Positions 9,654 to 18,179 of a stretch of DNA of 40,200 nucleotides are shown here, piece after piece (the first letter of the stretch is position 1; each line of letters begins with the position of its first letter). This DNA is from Lapidilactobacillus gannanensis. GTDB taxonomy: Bacteria > Bacillota > Bacilli > Lactobacillales > Lactobacillaceae. The notes below the pieces were generated by a model that saw only the letters and a program-made list of their open reading frames with translations, ran no database searches and was not told the origin of the DNA. The position numbers were made by a program, and so were the translations under genes. Where the stretch lies: NCBI RefSeq assembly GCF_003946675.1, contig NZ_RHOT01000021.1:1-40200 (forward strand). Reading direction: 5' to 3'.

Positions 9654-9703
9654 TAACGTAAAAATGTCGAGCAATTCTAACGAATTGTTCGGCATTTTTC
9701 GTT
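9654..9703. terminator. Terminator after the CnaB gene
   Basis: Long stem: AAAAATGTCGAGCAATTC pairs with GAATTGTTCGGCATTTTT around TAAC, extended by AACG/CGTT with one bulge. Likely active in both directions. Confidence 0.8.
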
Positions 9704-9729
9704 AATGCTCACCGGGATGCGGAATGTTG

Positions 9730-9805
9730 CGGTCTTCACTGCATTTTGAGCTAGTTTGGGGTGCTTTAGCTATAACTGATCTTAAGATAGTACTGGCAAA
9801 GTTAG
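9730..9805 (+). repeat. Decayed fragment of the large intergenic repeat
   Basis: CACTGCATTTTGAGCTAG followed by GATCTTAAG matches repeat A near 12098-12150 (CACTGCGTTTTGAGCTAG, then GATCTTAAG). No gene is present in 9549-9990 beyond this, the terminator and the GH20 promoter region. Confidence 0.5.
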
Positions 9806-9909
9806 CCGTGATTCTATTTCACCACCATTAAACTCAGAACTTAGTCAGTAAGATGCCAAGCTTTATTTTGTAGATAAACTACTATGATTTTTAAATAGAA
9901 TCATGCTGT

Positions 9910-9923
9910 TGGAAGCGCTATAC
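9910..9923 (+). promoter_or_regulatory. cre-like site before GH20 copy 2
   Basis: TGGAAGCGCTATAC shares AAGCGCTATA with the site before GH20 copy 1. It overlaps a TATACT (9918-9923) that may be the -10 box. CcpA control is inferred. Confidence 0.4.
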
Positions 9924-9990
9924 TGTAATTTGGTAAATTGTCAAGATTCTAAGAGTGATGGTAATAATTATCTAGTAAGGAGTTTTTACA

Positions 9991-11847
9991 ATGATTGATT
10001 GGCAAGGGTTAACCGCAACACAATTGCGCGCAGTGGATCGTGTCTTAAGTGATCGACCTGATTTTGAGCAGAATATTTCAGTGCAGTGTCATCAGGCGGG
10101 TCAGGGGATTCGCATCAGTCGTGACCAGGCTGTTGGTGAAGTCGTCTTCGCAAATATGGCCGATTTAATGCACGGGGTATCAGTTTTCTATGGGCTCGCC
10201 CAGCAAAAAAAGTCTTTTGAAATTGATGAGCAACCTCATTTTGACGTGATGGTCGCAATGCTAGATGTGGCACGTAATGGGGTACCGACCGTGGCAATGG
10301 TCAAAACCTATTTGCGGCGGATTGCCAGCATGGGTTATAACGAATTGTGGCTGTATTTGGAAGATTTGTTTGAAGTACCAGAAGAACCTTATTTTGGCCG
10401 GCAACGTGGTCGTTATTCTCAAGTTGAACTTCATGAAATTGCGCTGTATGGCGATTCTTTAGGGGTTAAAGTGGTACCCGCCATTCAGACGCTGGCCCAT
10501 GTTCGCAATGTTTTGAAATGGGATGCTTTTCATGACATTAAGGATACTGATGATACGTTACTGGTTAATGCCCCAGCAACGCGGAAGTTTTTAAAGCACC
10601 TGCTGCAAGCAGCAAGCGCGCCATTTACGACAAATAAAATTCATGTTGGGATGGATGAAGCTTATCAATTAGGTCGAGGACTCTATATCGATAAAAATGG
10701 TCATTACACTGACCAGCAAGAACTGATTCAAGATCAATTAAAATTAGTGGTGCAATTAAGTGAAGAACTTGGTCTGAAACCATATATGTGGAGTGACATG
10801 TGGTTTACGATTGCCTCACCGAAACATGAAATGTATGATCCTGAAGTTCATTTTAGTCCTGAGTTTAAAGCGCAACTACCAGAAGTTGGGCAAGTTTATT
10901 GGGACTACTATCATCAAGATGAACAGACTTATTTAGATCGCTTTGCCCAACATTTTGAGTTAAGTGATAACGTGGTTTTTGCTGGCGGAATTTGGACTTG
11001 GGGTTCATTAATGCCAAACCAAAGCAAGATGTTAGCAACAGTTGATGCTGGGTTAAAAGCCGCGCAAAAGTCGGGCGTCAAACAAGTTGTCGCTACCATG
11101 TGGTTTGATGATGGTGCCGAAACACCAATCGGTACGTCATGGTATGGCCTCCAAGCTTTTGCGAGCTATCAGTATCATGATCAGGTCTCACGAAAAGTTA
11201 TTGATCATGATTTTGAATTAACTCAAGATGAGGCGCCTGACTTTTATTTACAATTGGATAAATTCGATAATTTTGTCAAGGGTGCTAATGTGGAATGCGA
11301 TAATGTCAGTAAGCTTGTTCTTTATGAAGATTTCTTGCTCCAACGTTATGAGCAGAACCTTGCTACAGTTGATGTTGAGAAAAATTGGCTTTACTTAGAA
11401 GCAAATTTAGGCGAGTTTCGGTTACGCGCTGATGATCAGTTAATGGTGCAATATTATCAGAAATTAGCTTCAGTTCTAATTAATAAACACCGCGCACTGA
11501 AAGCAGTAGCAGCCTTACGTGACAAACAAGCTGGCGTCCTTGCTGGTCAACGGGCAATCGCAAGTTTACAACTTTTTGAAAAGGATTTGACGGCATTCAA
11601 TCAATTATCACGGCAGTTATGGCATCAACAACGGCGTGGCAATGGTTATGAAATAATTGATGTCCGACTTGGCGGCCAATTATCTCGTTGTCAAACTGTC
11701 ATCTGGCGAATTCAAGAATGGCAAGCCGGCCGTGATGACCTGGCTGAATTACATGAACCATTGTTGCCAATGGATAAGCATAACAATGGGCCGGTTGGTC
11801 ATGGTTTGTACAAGGAAATTGTTAGTGCCTGTGAGATTTCGTTTTAA
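9991..11847 (+). CDS. Intracellular GH20 beta-N-acetylhexosaminidase (GH20C-like), copy 2
   Basis: Paralogue of the 4925 gene: 618 residues, no signal peptide, same domain order. HVGMDEA carries the Asp222-Glu223 catalytic pair. Matching landmarks are LWLYLEDLFEVP, VPAIQTLAHV, QVYWDYY, IWTWGSLMPN and MWFDDGAET. AAGGAG lies eight bases before ATG 9991. The two copies are diverged along their whole length, so they are an old duplication or separate acquisitions and may differ in linkage or GlcNAc/GalNAc preference. It is followed directly by repeat A, with no simple terminator before it. Confidence 0.88.
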   Translation: MIDWQGLTATQLRAVDRVLSDRPDFEQNISVQCHQAGQGIRISRDQAVGEVVFANMADLMHGVSVFYGLAQQKKSFEIDEQPHFDVMVAMLDVARNGVPTVAMVKTYLRRIASMGYNELWLYLEDLFEVPEEPYFGRQRGRYSQVELHEIALYGDSLGVKVVPAIQTLAHVRNVLKWDAFHDIKDTDDTLLVNAPATRKFLKHLLQAASAPFTTNKIHVGMDEAYQLGRGLYIDKNGHYTDQQELIQDQLKLVVQLSEELGLKPYMWSDMWFTIASPKHEMYDPEVHFSPEFKAQLPEVGQVYWDYYHQDEQTYLDRFAQHFELSDNVVFAGGIWTWGSLMPNQSKMLATVDAGLKAAQKSGVKQVVATMWFDDGAETPIGTSWYGLQAFASYQYHDQVSRKVIDHDFELTQDEAPDFYLQLDKFDNFVKGANVECDNVSKLVLYEDFLLQRYEQNLATVDVEKNWLYLEANLGEFRLRADDQLMVQYYQKLASVLINKHRALKAVAALRDKQAGVLAGQRAIASLQLFEKDLTAFNQLSRQLWHQQRRGNGYEIIDVRLGGQLSRCQTVIWRIQEWQAGRDDLAELHEPLLPMDKHNNGPVGHGLYKEIVSACEISF

Positions 11848-11861
11848 TGTATAACATCGAA

Positions 11862-12742
11862 TAGTGCCAAGTCTTCCCCAATTTGAGAAGGTGGTTGCCA
11901 GGCTATTTTGCAGACGCAATCAGTGGATTAAATCTAAAGTTGGTTTTGGGCAAAATAGATGACAACTCCGTTGCGGCCGGCGGGTTGTGGAACGGCGTGG
12001 CCATCGATTTAAGCTTTTCTACGAAAATCTCAAATGCGAGGCTTATCCTAAGCGCTAAAGCGCCAAGGATAATTTCACACCTGACAACCCGGCGGCCTCC
12101 ACTGCGTTTTGAGCTAGGTCGGTCCACTTTAGATTTAATCGATCTTAAGGCAGGGCTGACAGAACCAGTTGTCGATTGCCCAGCAACCACCAGATAAAAC
12201 TAACAGAATTGAGCACCACTGTAAGAAAACCAGATTGTAGTAACCAACAAAGCCTGTGTGACAATCTTTCAAGATGGAATTGAAAGATATCACACAGGCT
12301 ATTTTTGTCCTAGTATTCTATTATTACTGCCAAGTGAACTAAATTGACCAGTCCCACTAGCACTGCCTTAAACACTCACAACAGTGAAGATCACTAACCT
12401 AATTCCAGACGGAATGGAGGGACCTTGTCGTCAGCCAATGGTTTTTATTTGCGCCCGAGCTTGCGAGTAGCAGCCAAATTTGTCTTGCCGCTTTAGCGGT
12501 TAGACAAGGGCTTGTATTTGAGATTGTTGCGCAGCAATAAGCTCAAATCAATGCCGGCCACGTTCCACGACAAGCAGCCCGCAATGCGGTCAAAACTAAT
12601 TCTGTTTCAAAAACTTCACCAGATTTAAGTGCTTTTGAACTTGGGTCTGCAGTTGACTCAAATCAATCCCGGCACCGTTCCACAACCCGCAGCCCGCAAT
12701 GGAGTCAGAACCAATTCTGTTTCAAAAGCGTCACCAGATTTT
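11862..12742. repeat. Large composite palindromic repeat, copy A
   Basis: Fills most of the GH20-importer gap. The left domain is a nested palindrome: GGTGGTTGC (~11891) pairs with GCAACCACC (~12183); GATTAAATCTAAAGT pairs perfectly with ACTTTAGATTTAATC; GGCCGGCGGGTTGT pairs with ACAACCCGGCGGCC with one mismatch; innermost are hairpins H1 (ATTTAAG..CTCAAAT) and H2 (12043-12072, TTATCCT..AGGATAA). The middle holds a GCCTGTGTGA hairpin. The right domain holds TTCCAGACGGAATGGAGG, hairpin TTGTCTTGCCGCT/AGCGGTTAGACAA (12480-12507), then two tandem ~115-bp end units starting at 12542 and 12657. ORFs on both strands within the left palindrome are artefacts. Confidence 0.85.
12251..12300 (+). terminator. 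Terminator-like hairpin inside repeat A
   Basis: AGCCTGTGTGACAATCTTTC pairs with GAAAGATATCACACAGGCT, followed by ATTTTTG. The same hairpin occurs at 21500-21549 in repeat C with a G-U replacement. It may end transcription from the GH20 gene. Confidence 0.6.
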
Positions 12743-12927
12743 AACCTTAGCTAAATTTCATTTTTATTTACTCAGTCCACAAATTATTGCAATAATTTAT
12801 CCACAAAACGTTGCTTAGCCGACAACTTGACTAGACAAGACCGCCAACAAACCTTGTCTAGTCAAACTTTTATCAAAAAAGAGCGATTTCTTAAATTTAT
12901 AGATAAATACCTTAAGTTTGTAGATTG

Positions 12928-12956
12928 TTGCTGATAGCGAAAGCGGTTACTATTAA
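12928..12956 (+). promoter_or_regulatory. Importer promoter with cre-like site in the spacer
   Basis: TTGCTG (12928-12933), 17-base spacer, TATTAA (12951-12956). CGAAAGCGGTTACT (12938-12951) in the spacer is close to the CcpA consensus. Catabolite repression of glycan import is the expected consequence. Confidence 0.6.
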
Positions 12957-12982
12957 GAATGTAAAGTGAGAGAGGAGGGAAA

Positions 12983-13972
12983 ATGATGAAACAAGAAGTT
13001 GCCGCTGCAGAGAGTGTTGCCATACCTCGAAACAAGAAAAAGAAGAAAAACTTTTTTCAGCGTTTATGGGCAAATCGGGTATTTTTATTAATGGTTGCTC
13101 CCGGCACGATCTTTTTAATTATTTTCTTTTATATACCAGTATTGGCAAACGTTGTTGCGTTTCAGAATTTCCAATATACAGATCAAGGATTTGTTTATAG
13201 TGTGTTACACAGTCCTTGGGTTGGTTTTGATAATTTCAAATTCTTCTTCCAGTCAGCCGATTTCTGGATTGTGTTACGAAACACTGTTGGGTATAATTTG
13301 ACGTTCCTATTATTGAATTTCTTCTTTGCCATCTTCTTCGGGGTGGTTATGAGTCAGATGCGAAAAGCTAGATTGCTGAAAACATATCAGACAATGATGT
13401 TGTTCCCTTACTTCCTGTCATGGGCGATTCTTTCCTACTTCGTCTACGCGTTCTTAAGCAGTGATAAAGGGATCATCAATCATATGATTACTGCCATGGG
13501 TGGTAGTTCGATTGACTTCTACAATGCACCTTGGGTTTGGCCGTTTATCATCATCTTCTTAGGTGTTTGGAAAGGTATCGGTTACAACAGTATCCTTTAC
13601 TTTGCTACTGCCATGGGGATTGATCCGTCATACTATGATGCCGCAATGATCGATGGTGCTAGTAAGTGGCAACAAATCAAGAATGTAACCTTGCCTCATA
13701 TTCTACCAATTGCAACTTTAATGTTGATTTTGAACATTGGTGGTATTTTCCGAAGCGATTTCGGTTTGTTCTACTTAGTGCCACGTAATTCCGGTTCGTT
13801 AATTGACATCACCCAAACTTTTGATACCTATATTTATCGGGCTTTAACGACAACCAATGATATTGGGATGTCAACAGCCGCTGGTTTAATGCAGTCAGTA
13901 GTCGGAGCACTTTTGATCTTCATTACTAACTGGATTGTTCGGCGGAAACAACCAGAATCAGCATTATTCTAA
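12983..13972 (+). CDS. ABC sugar importer permease 1 (LplB/NgtP1-like)
   Basis: Membrane subunit of an oligosaccharide ABC importer. It has 329 residues with a basic N-terminal tail (NKKKKKN) and six predicted helices. The cytoplasmic EAA loop that docks the ATPase is YYDAAMIDGASKWQQI near residue 217. AGGAGGG lies three bases before ATG 12983; a second ATG follows at once. First gene of a three-gene operon, 13 bases ahead of the second permease. The type (LplB/YtcP with an LplA-like binding protein) and neighbours match the pneumococcal N-glycan importer. No ATPase gene lies in the window, so a shared MsmK-like ATPase is likely. Confidence 0.9.
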   Translation: MMKQEVAAAESVAIPRNKKKKKNFFQRLWANRVFLLMVAPGTIFLIIFFYIPVLANVVAFQNFQYTDQGFVYSVLHSPWVGFDNFKFFFQSADFWIVLRNTVGYNLTFLLLNFFFAIFFGVVMSQMRKARLLKTYQTMMLFPYFLSWAILSYFVYAFLSSDKGIINHMITAMGGSSIDFYNAPWVWPFIIIFLGVWKGIGYNSILYFATAMGIDPSYYDAAMIDGASKWQQIKNVTLPHILPIATLMLILNIGGIFRSDFGLFYLVPRNSGSLIDITQTFDTYIYRALTTTNDIGMSTAAGLMQSVVGALLIFITNWIVRRKQPESALF

Positions 13973-13985
13973 GGGGGTCTCACCA

Positions 13986-14903
13986 ATGCGAAAAAAGAAA
14001 CATATTACAGCCGTAGAAATTCGCAAGTTTAGTGCTGGGACTGACCTGTTCTTCAATATCTTTATTGGTATCTTTGCCCTAAGTTGTATCATTCCTTTCT
14101 TCTTCATTATCATTCTTTCTTTAACGAAAGAATCAGATATGACGACTTATGGTTATCAGTTCTGGCCCAAGCATTTTGTGCTTACGAGCTATGTTTATTT
14201 AGGTAAAATGGGTAAGCAAGTTTTACAGTCTTTAGGCGTCACAGTTTTTGTAACAATTGTTGGTACGGTGATGAACAGTTTATTCAGTTCCACTTATGCC
14301 TATGCAATTTCTCGGCGTGACTTTGCTTACGCCCGGTTCTTTACCATCTTTGCCTTGATTTCAATGTTATTTGTTCCCGGCATGGTCCCAACTTACTTGG
14401 TTGTAACTCAGATGTTAGGTTTGCAAAATAATATTTGGGCTTTGATCTTACCAATGAGTTTCGGGGTCTATAACGTCTTGATCATGAGGTCGTTCTTCAA
14501 GACGTCAATACCAGAAGCAATTATTGAATCAGCACGAATAGATGGTGCCAGTGAAATGCGGATTTTCCGTAGTATCGTTGTGCCACTAGCAATTCCTGGG
14601 ATTGCCACAATTAGTTTATTCACTTCCTTGGGCTATTGGAATGATTGGATGAACGCCTTACTGTATATCAATGTTGATAATTTAGTACCTTTGCAATATT
14701 TGCTGGTCAAGATTCAGAACAACATTCAAGTTATGACCTCACAAATGCAAGCCGGTGCATCAGCAGCGATGGTGCAAAATATTCCCACTGAAGGCATGCG
14801 GTTCGCCGTTGTTGTTGTGGCAACATTACCAATTGCGTTAACGTACCCATTCTTCCAGAAATACTTTGTTAAGGGTATGACTATTGGCGGTGTCAAGGGT
14901 TAA
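13986..14903 (+). CDS. ABC sugar importer permease 2 (LplC/YtcP/NgtP2-like)
   Basis: Second membrane subunit, 305 residues, six helices, EAA loop ESARIDGASEMRIF near residue 181. ATG 13986 is chosen because AAGGGGGT, overlapping the stop of permease 1, precedes it by a proper distance; earlier in-frame codons overlap permease 1 and lack a signal. The characteristic C-terminus KGMTIGGVKG is typical of this subfamily. Confidence 0.9.
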   Translation: MRKKKHITAVEIRKFSAGTDLFFNIFIGIFALSCIIPFFFIIILSLTKESDMTTYGYQFWPKHFVLTSYVYLGKMGKQVLQSLGVTVFVTIVGTVMNSLFSSTYAYAISRRDFAYARFFTIFALISMLFVPGMVPTYLVVTQMLGLQNNIWALILPMSFGVYNVLIMRSFFKTSIPEAIIESARIDGASEMRIFRSIVVPLAIPGIATISLFTSLGYWNDWMNALLYINVDNLVPLQYLLVKIQNNIQVMTSQMQAGASAAMVQNIPTEGMRFAVVVVATLPIALTYPFFQKYFVKGMTIGGVKG

Positions 14904-14926
14904 TCAGTTCGAGTTACTAATTTTGG

Positions 14927-14951
14927 GATTTAATTTATTTTAAATTAAAAA
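14927..14951 (+). other. AT-rich hairpin before the binding-protein gene
   Basis: TTTAATTT and AAATTAAA flank ATTT in the 68-base gap between permease 2 and the lipoprotein. It may be a processing or stability site that lets the binding protein be made in excess. Weak. Confidence 0.3.
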
Positions 14952-14971
14952 TGTTTTAGGGAGGAATAGTA

Positions 14972-16435
14972 ATGAAGAAATGGATTAGAAATCTGACTTT
15001 TGTCGGAATGGCAGCTATGAGTATGTTAGCATTGGCAGCCTGTGGCTCTAAGAGTAATAGTTCCAGCTCAGCAAAAACAACGGTCTCAATGACCATGCCT
15101 GGTGACAAGCCAAAGAACTACACGGAAATCATCAACAAGGCCAACAAAGAAATTCATAAGACTTACAAAGACATTGATTTAAAGATGAATTTCATTGGCT
15201 GGGGCGATTATGAAAAGAAATATAACGTCATGATCACTTCTGGTGAAAGCTATGATATTGCCTTTGCACAAAGCTATGCTGCTAACGCTGCTAAGGGCGC
15301 TTACGCTGACTTAACTGATTTAGTTAAGAAAGATGCTAAGAAGGCTTATGATACTGTTGATCCTGCATACTGGAAAGGTGTTACTGTTAACGACAAGATT
15401 TATGGTTTCCCAGTTAACGCTAACGTCTTTGCACAAAACGCATTAGTTTTCAATAAACAATTCCTAGACAAAAATAATATTGATGTTAACGCTGTTAATT
15501 CATATGCTAGCATGGAACCAGCTTTAGAGAAATTCCATAAAGCTAACCCTGGTGTGGCTGGCTTCGCAATTGGCCAAGGCTTCAAAGCTTCACCTAAGTC
15601 AATGGACTTCCCTGTTGGTAACGGCTATCCATTTGCAATTGATTCAAGTGGTAAGAGTGACAAGATTGTCAACGTTTATGATACTGAAGAGATGCGTGGT
15701 ATCTTAGAGACATTGCACAAGTACTATTTGAAGGGTTATATTCCTAAGGATGCTGCTACTTCTAGCACACAATATAACTTACAAGATAACACTTGGTTCA
15801 CTCGTCAAGAGACTGTCGGACCTTATGACTATGGTAACACTGCTTTGCAAAATGCCGCTGGTGGCAAGAAGATGGCAATTCAACCAATCACTGACCCATA
15901 CAAGTCTTCAGCTCAGGCACAAGTTGCTGTTTGGTCAATTTCTAAGACTTCTAAGCATAAGAAGGAATCTGTTCAAATCCTTAACTTATTAAACACTGAC
16001 AAGACATTGTTAAACAACATTGTTTGGGGTGTTCAAGGTCAACAATGGAACTTCACTGACAAAGCTAAAGGTAAAATCAAGACTACTAGCAAGTACAAAC
16101 CAAACTACTTTATCGGTGCTTGGATGATGGGTAACAACAACATCCTTTATACTCAAGATGCAGTTACACCAGAAATGATCCAAAAACGCGATGATAGTAT
16201 CAAAGATGCTAAACAATCTGCAGCACTTGGCTTCAACCCAGATACTTCATCTGTTAAGACTGAAATGACTAACTTGTCTAACGTCATGAGTAAGTATCTT
16301 GATATTTTGAACACTGGTACTGCTGATCCTGTTCCAACAATCGAAAAGATGGACAAAGAATTAAAGACTGCTGGTTATGACAAAGTTCAGAAAGAATTAC
16401 AGAAACAATATGATGCTTTCTTAGCTAAGAAATAG
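14972..16435 (+). CDS. Extracellular solute-binding lipoprotein (LplA/NgtS-like)
   Basis: Substrate receptor of the importer. It has 487 residues, a signal peptide with lipobox LALAAC (lipidated Cys24), a Ser-rich linker, then a large two-lobed binding fold (WGDYEKKYNVMITSGESYDI is typical of family 1 receptors). GGGAGGAA precedes ATG. Codon choice (AAC, GCT, AAG, GGT) looks more biased than in its neighbours, suggesting high expression. Compact size and operon resemble NgtS, which binds N-glycan fragments left after endoglycosidase release; the actual ligand is inferred. A terminator follows. Confidence 0.9.
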   Translation: MKKWIRNLTFVGMAAMSMLALAACGSKSNSSSSAKTTVSMTMPGDKPKNYTEIINKANKEIHKTYKDIDLKMNFIGWGDYEKKYNVMITSGESYDIAFAQSYAANAAKGAYADLTDLVKKDAKKAYDTVDPAYWKGVTVNDKIYGFPVNANVFAQNALVFNKQFLDKNNIDVNAVNSYASMEPALEKFHKANPGVAGFAIGQGFKASPKSMDFPVGNGYPFAIDSSGKSDKIVNVYDTEEMRGILETLHKYYLKGYIPKDAATSSTQYNLQDNTWFTRQETVGPYDYGNTALQNAAGGKKMAIQPITDPYKSSAQAQVAVWSISKTSKHKKESVQILNLLNTDKTLLNNIVWGVQGQQWNFTDKAKGKIKTTSKYKPNYFIGAWMMGNNNILYTQDAVTPEMIQKRDDSIKDAKQSAALGFNPDTSSVKTEMTNLSNVMSKYLDILNTGTADPVPTIEKMDKELKTAGYDKVQKELQKQYDAFLAKK

Positions 16436-16486
16436 TTAATTAGTGTGGTAAAAGTGGCCGAAGAATCATGAGTGCCACTGAATGCC

Positions 16487-16524
16487 AAAAAACGGGCAAT
16501 TCTTTGCAGAATTGTCCGTTTTTA
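16487..16524 (+). terminator. Terminator of the importer operon
   Basis: AAAACGGGCAATTCT pairs with AGAATTGTCCGTTTT around TTGC, followed by T. Just upstream AGTGGC/GCCACT can form a second small hairpin. Confidence 0.85.
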
Positions 16525-16620
16525 CATAGTTGTTACTGAAGTGTTAATGGTTTTTCCATGACTATGCGTGTTAATTCGTTCCCTAGTTTGTTGACCGTAA
16601 AGGCTCGGCGATTTGGCATA

Positions 16621-17336
16621 AATTGTGTCAAGACTTCCTCAATAGGGTTGGTGGTGGATGGGCGTGGAACGACGTGGCCGTCGATTTGAGCTTTTCTGCG
16701 AAAATCTCAAATTCGAGGCTTATTGTAAGTGCTAAAGCGGCAAACGTGTTCAGAGCAGTAAACGGCTATGATTAACTGAAATAATTGCTCGATCTGGTTG
16801 CACCAGCTCAAACAATCATTTGCAGTTACTCTACGCCGAAAAACCACTGCTTTTCACACTCTAACCAATAATTTCACATCTGACGCCAATCACCTAGCCA
16901 CCACCGGTGTAAACTAGCAGAATTGATTACCACTACTTGGAAAAGCGGATTGGTGTGAACTAATAGTTTGATTGACAAGTTTTATGGAGTTGAGAAAATC
17001 AATGTGCTGCAAAGCTAGAGACACTCTATCTCTGTCAGACTTTTTTGGTTTTACTATTCAGACTTTACATCAGTCTAATAGAGTTGAGCAATTTTACAAT
17101 GGCTGCATTAACCACAAACAACAGTGAAGTGCTCTAACTCAACTCCAGACGGAATGGAGGGCGTGGTTGTCAGCCGCCAAATTCTTCTTAGCAATTTATT
17201 GCTTAGAAGAAGGCTCGTATTTGAAACAATTGTGGGTTTCAATTGGTTCAAATCGATGCCGGCCGCGTTCCACAACCAGCAAGCCCGCAATGGAGTCAGA
17301 ACCAATTCTGTTTCAACACATTCACTTGGTTTTAGG
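16621..17336. repeat. Large composite palindromic repeat, copy B
   Basis: Lies between the importer operon and the YesL-like gene. It opens like A and D (GTGTCAAGACTTCCTCAAT) and shares the H1 hairpin after CGTGGAACGACGTGG. H2 is interrupted by the small structured element at 16745-16860. The outer arms GGTGGTGG..CCACCACC remain. The right domain has TTCTTCTTAGCAAT/ATTGCTTAGAAGAA (17182-17211), fully paired but different in sequence from A, C and D, then one end unit with CCGCGTTCCACAACC. Belongs with D to a subfamily that has TTGACAAGTTTT instead of the GCCTGTGTGA hairpin. Confidence 0.82.
16745..16860. repeat. Small structured repeat, copy 1 (nested in repeat B)
   Basis: Outer stem AGAGCAGT (16752-16759)/ACTGCTTT (16846-16853); middle stem TAACTGAAATAATTG (16773-16787)/CAATCATTTGCAGTTA (16813-16828); apical CTGGT-TGC-ACCAG hairpin. 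GTGTTC at the left and TACGCC on the right flank are shared with the copies at 27682 and 27807. It interrupts the H2 stem of repeat B, which is continuous in A, C and D. Confidence 0.75.
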
Positions 17337-17559
17337 GGTTTTGCACTTTGGTCTGAAGGGCACCATTTTTGCGCTTATCATTTAATAAGCAGCATGGTAT
17401 TGGTAATTTAACAGGCTTCAAGTTAGAATAATGTAGACTAGTCAGGTAATTAGCTTCCTGACTTACATAGGAAATCCAGTGATTTAGTGGCGCCGGTCGA
17501 GGAATCGTTATGACCTGGATATGTAGCAATGATGGACCATTAATTGAGGAGTGATCAGG

Positions 17560-18162
17560 ATGATTGGACAAGCCACACAAAGTGCTTTTACGAAAGTATA
17601 TGTTGTCTTTTTAATGACAATTTTTTTCTGGGTTTATACGCTAGCAGGTTTGGTTGTGCTAGGGATTGGTCCGGCATTACGGGCAGTTACTGAGATGTTC
17701 ATGGATAATCAGTGGCAGTATCGCGAATATCATTTCAAAGCTGGTTGGCGCCAGTTTAAAACTGATTTCTGGCATGTTAATTTACATTCATGGACTTTCT
17801 TAGGTATTATTGCCATCTTAGTTTACAATTTATATTTAAGTACGCAACTGAAGTTTTCATGGATTTTAATTGTCCAGTTCCTAATTATTTTCGCAATTGC
17901 GTTAACATTTAGTATGGGAATTTTTACGTTGCTATTACGCTCGCGCTATGATGTTAGCTTTAAAAATGCTGTTAAATTGGCAGCGGCACAATTTTTTGAT
18001 AATTTCCCGCGCTTATTGTTATTCCTAGTGGCAACTATTGCTGTAATTGCGGCAGCGGCAAAATGGCCAGGTTTAATTTTGTTTTTAGCGCCAGGAACTT
18101 ATATTGTGGTGGCTAATTGGTTCTCGCGTAAATGGTACACCAAGATTGACCAACTTCTTTAG
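17560..18162 (+). CDS. DUF624 / YesL-like membrane protein
   Basis: Small integral membrane protein (200 residues, about five hydrophobic segments) of the YesL family, which is found next to YesM/YesN-type two-component systems and sugar importers; its biochemical role is not established. Features are the N-terminal GPALRAVTEMF motif and the amphipathic loop WRQFKTDFWHVN. I chose ATG 17560 since GAGGAG (17546-17551) precedes it by eight bases; GTG 17551 overlaps that site. The kinase gene starts 17 bases downstream, so they form one operon. Its leader contains the hairpin GTCAGG..CCTGAC. Confidence 0.85.
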   Translation: MIGQATQSAFTKVYVVFLMTIFFWVYTLAGLVVLGIGPALRAVTEMFMDNQWQYREYHFKAGWRQFKTDFWHVNLHSWTFLGIIAILVYNLYLSTQLKFSWILIVQFLIIFAIALTFSMGIFTLLLRSRYDVSFKNAVKLAAAQFFDNFPRLLLFLVATIAVIAAAAKWPGLILFLAPGTYIVVANWFSRKWYTKIDQLL

Positions 18163-18179
18163 GGTAAAGGAGTGGGCGA

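Noticed and set aside
11883..12197. Overlapping ORFs on both strands (about 100 codons each) after GH20 copy 2
   Set aside because: They lie in the long palindrome of repeat A; symmetry keeps both strands open. No ribosome binding site, no protein-like composition.
17108..17411. Several ORFs on both strands in the importer-YesL gap
   Set aside because: They coincide with repeat B and translate repeat hairpins; related ORFs recur in D (27432-27712) only because the DNA repeats.
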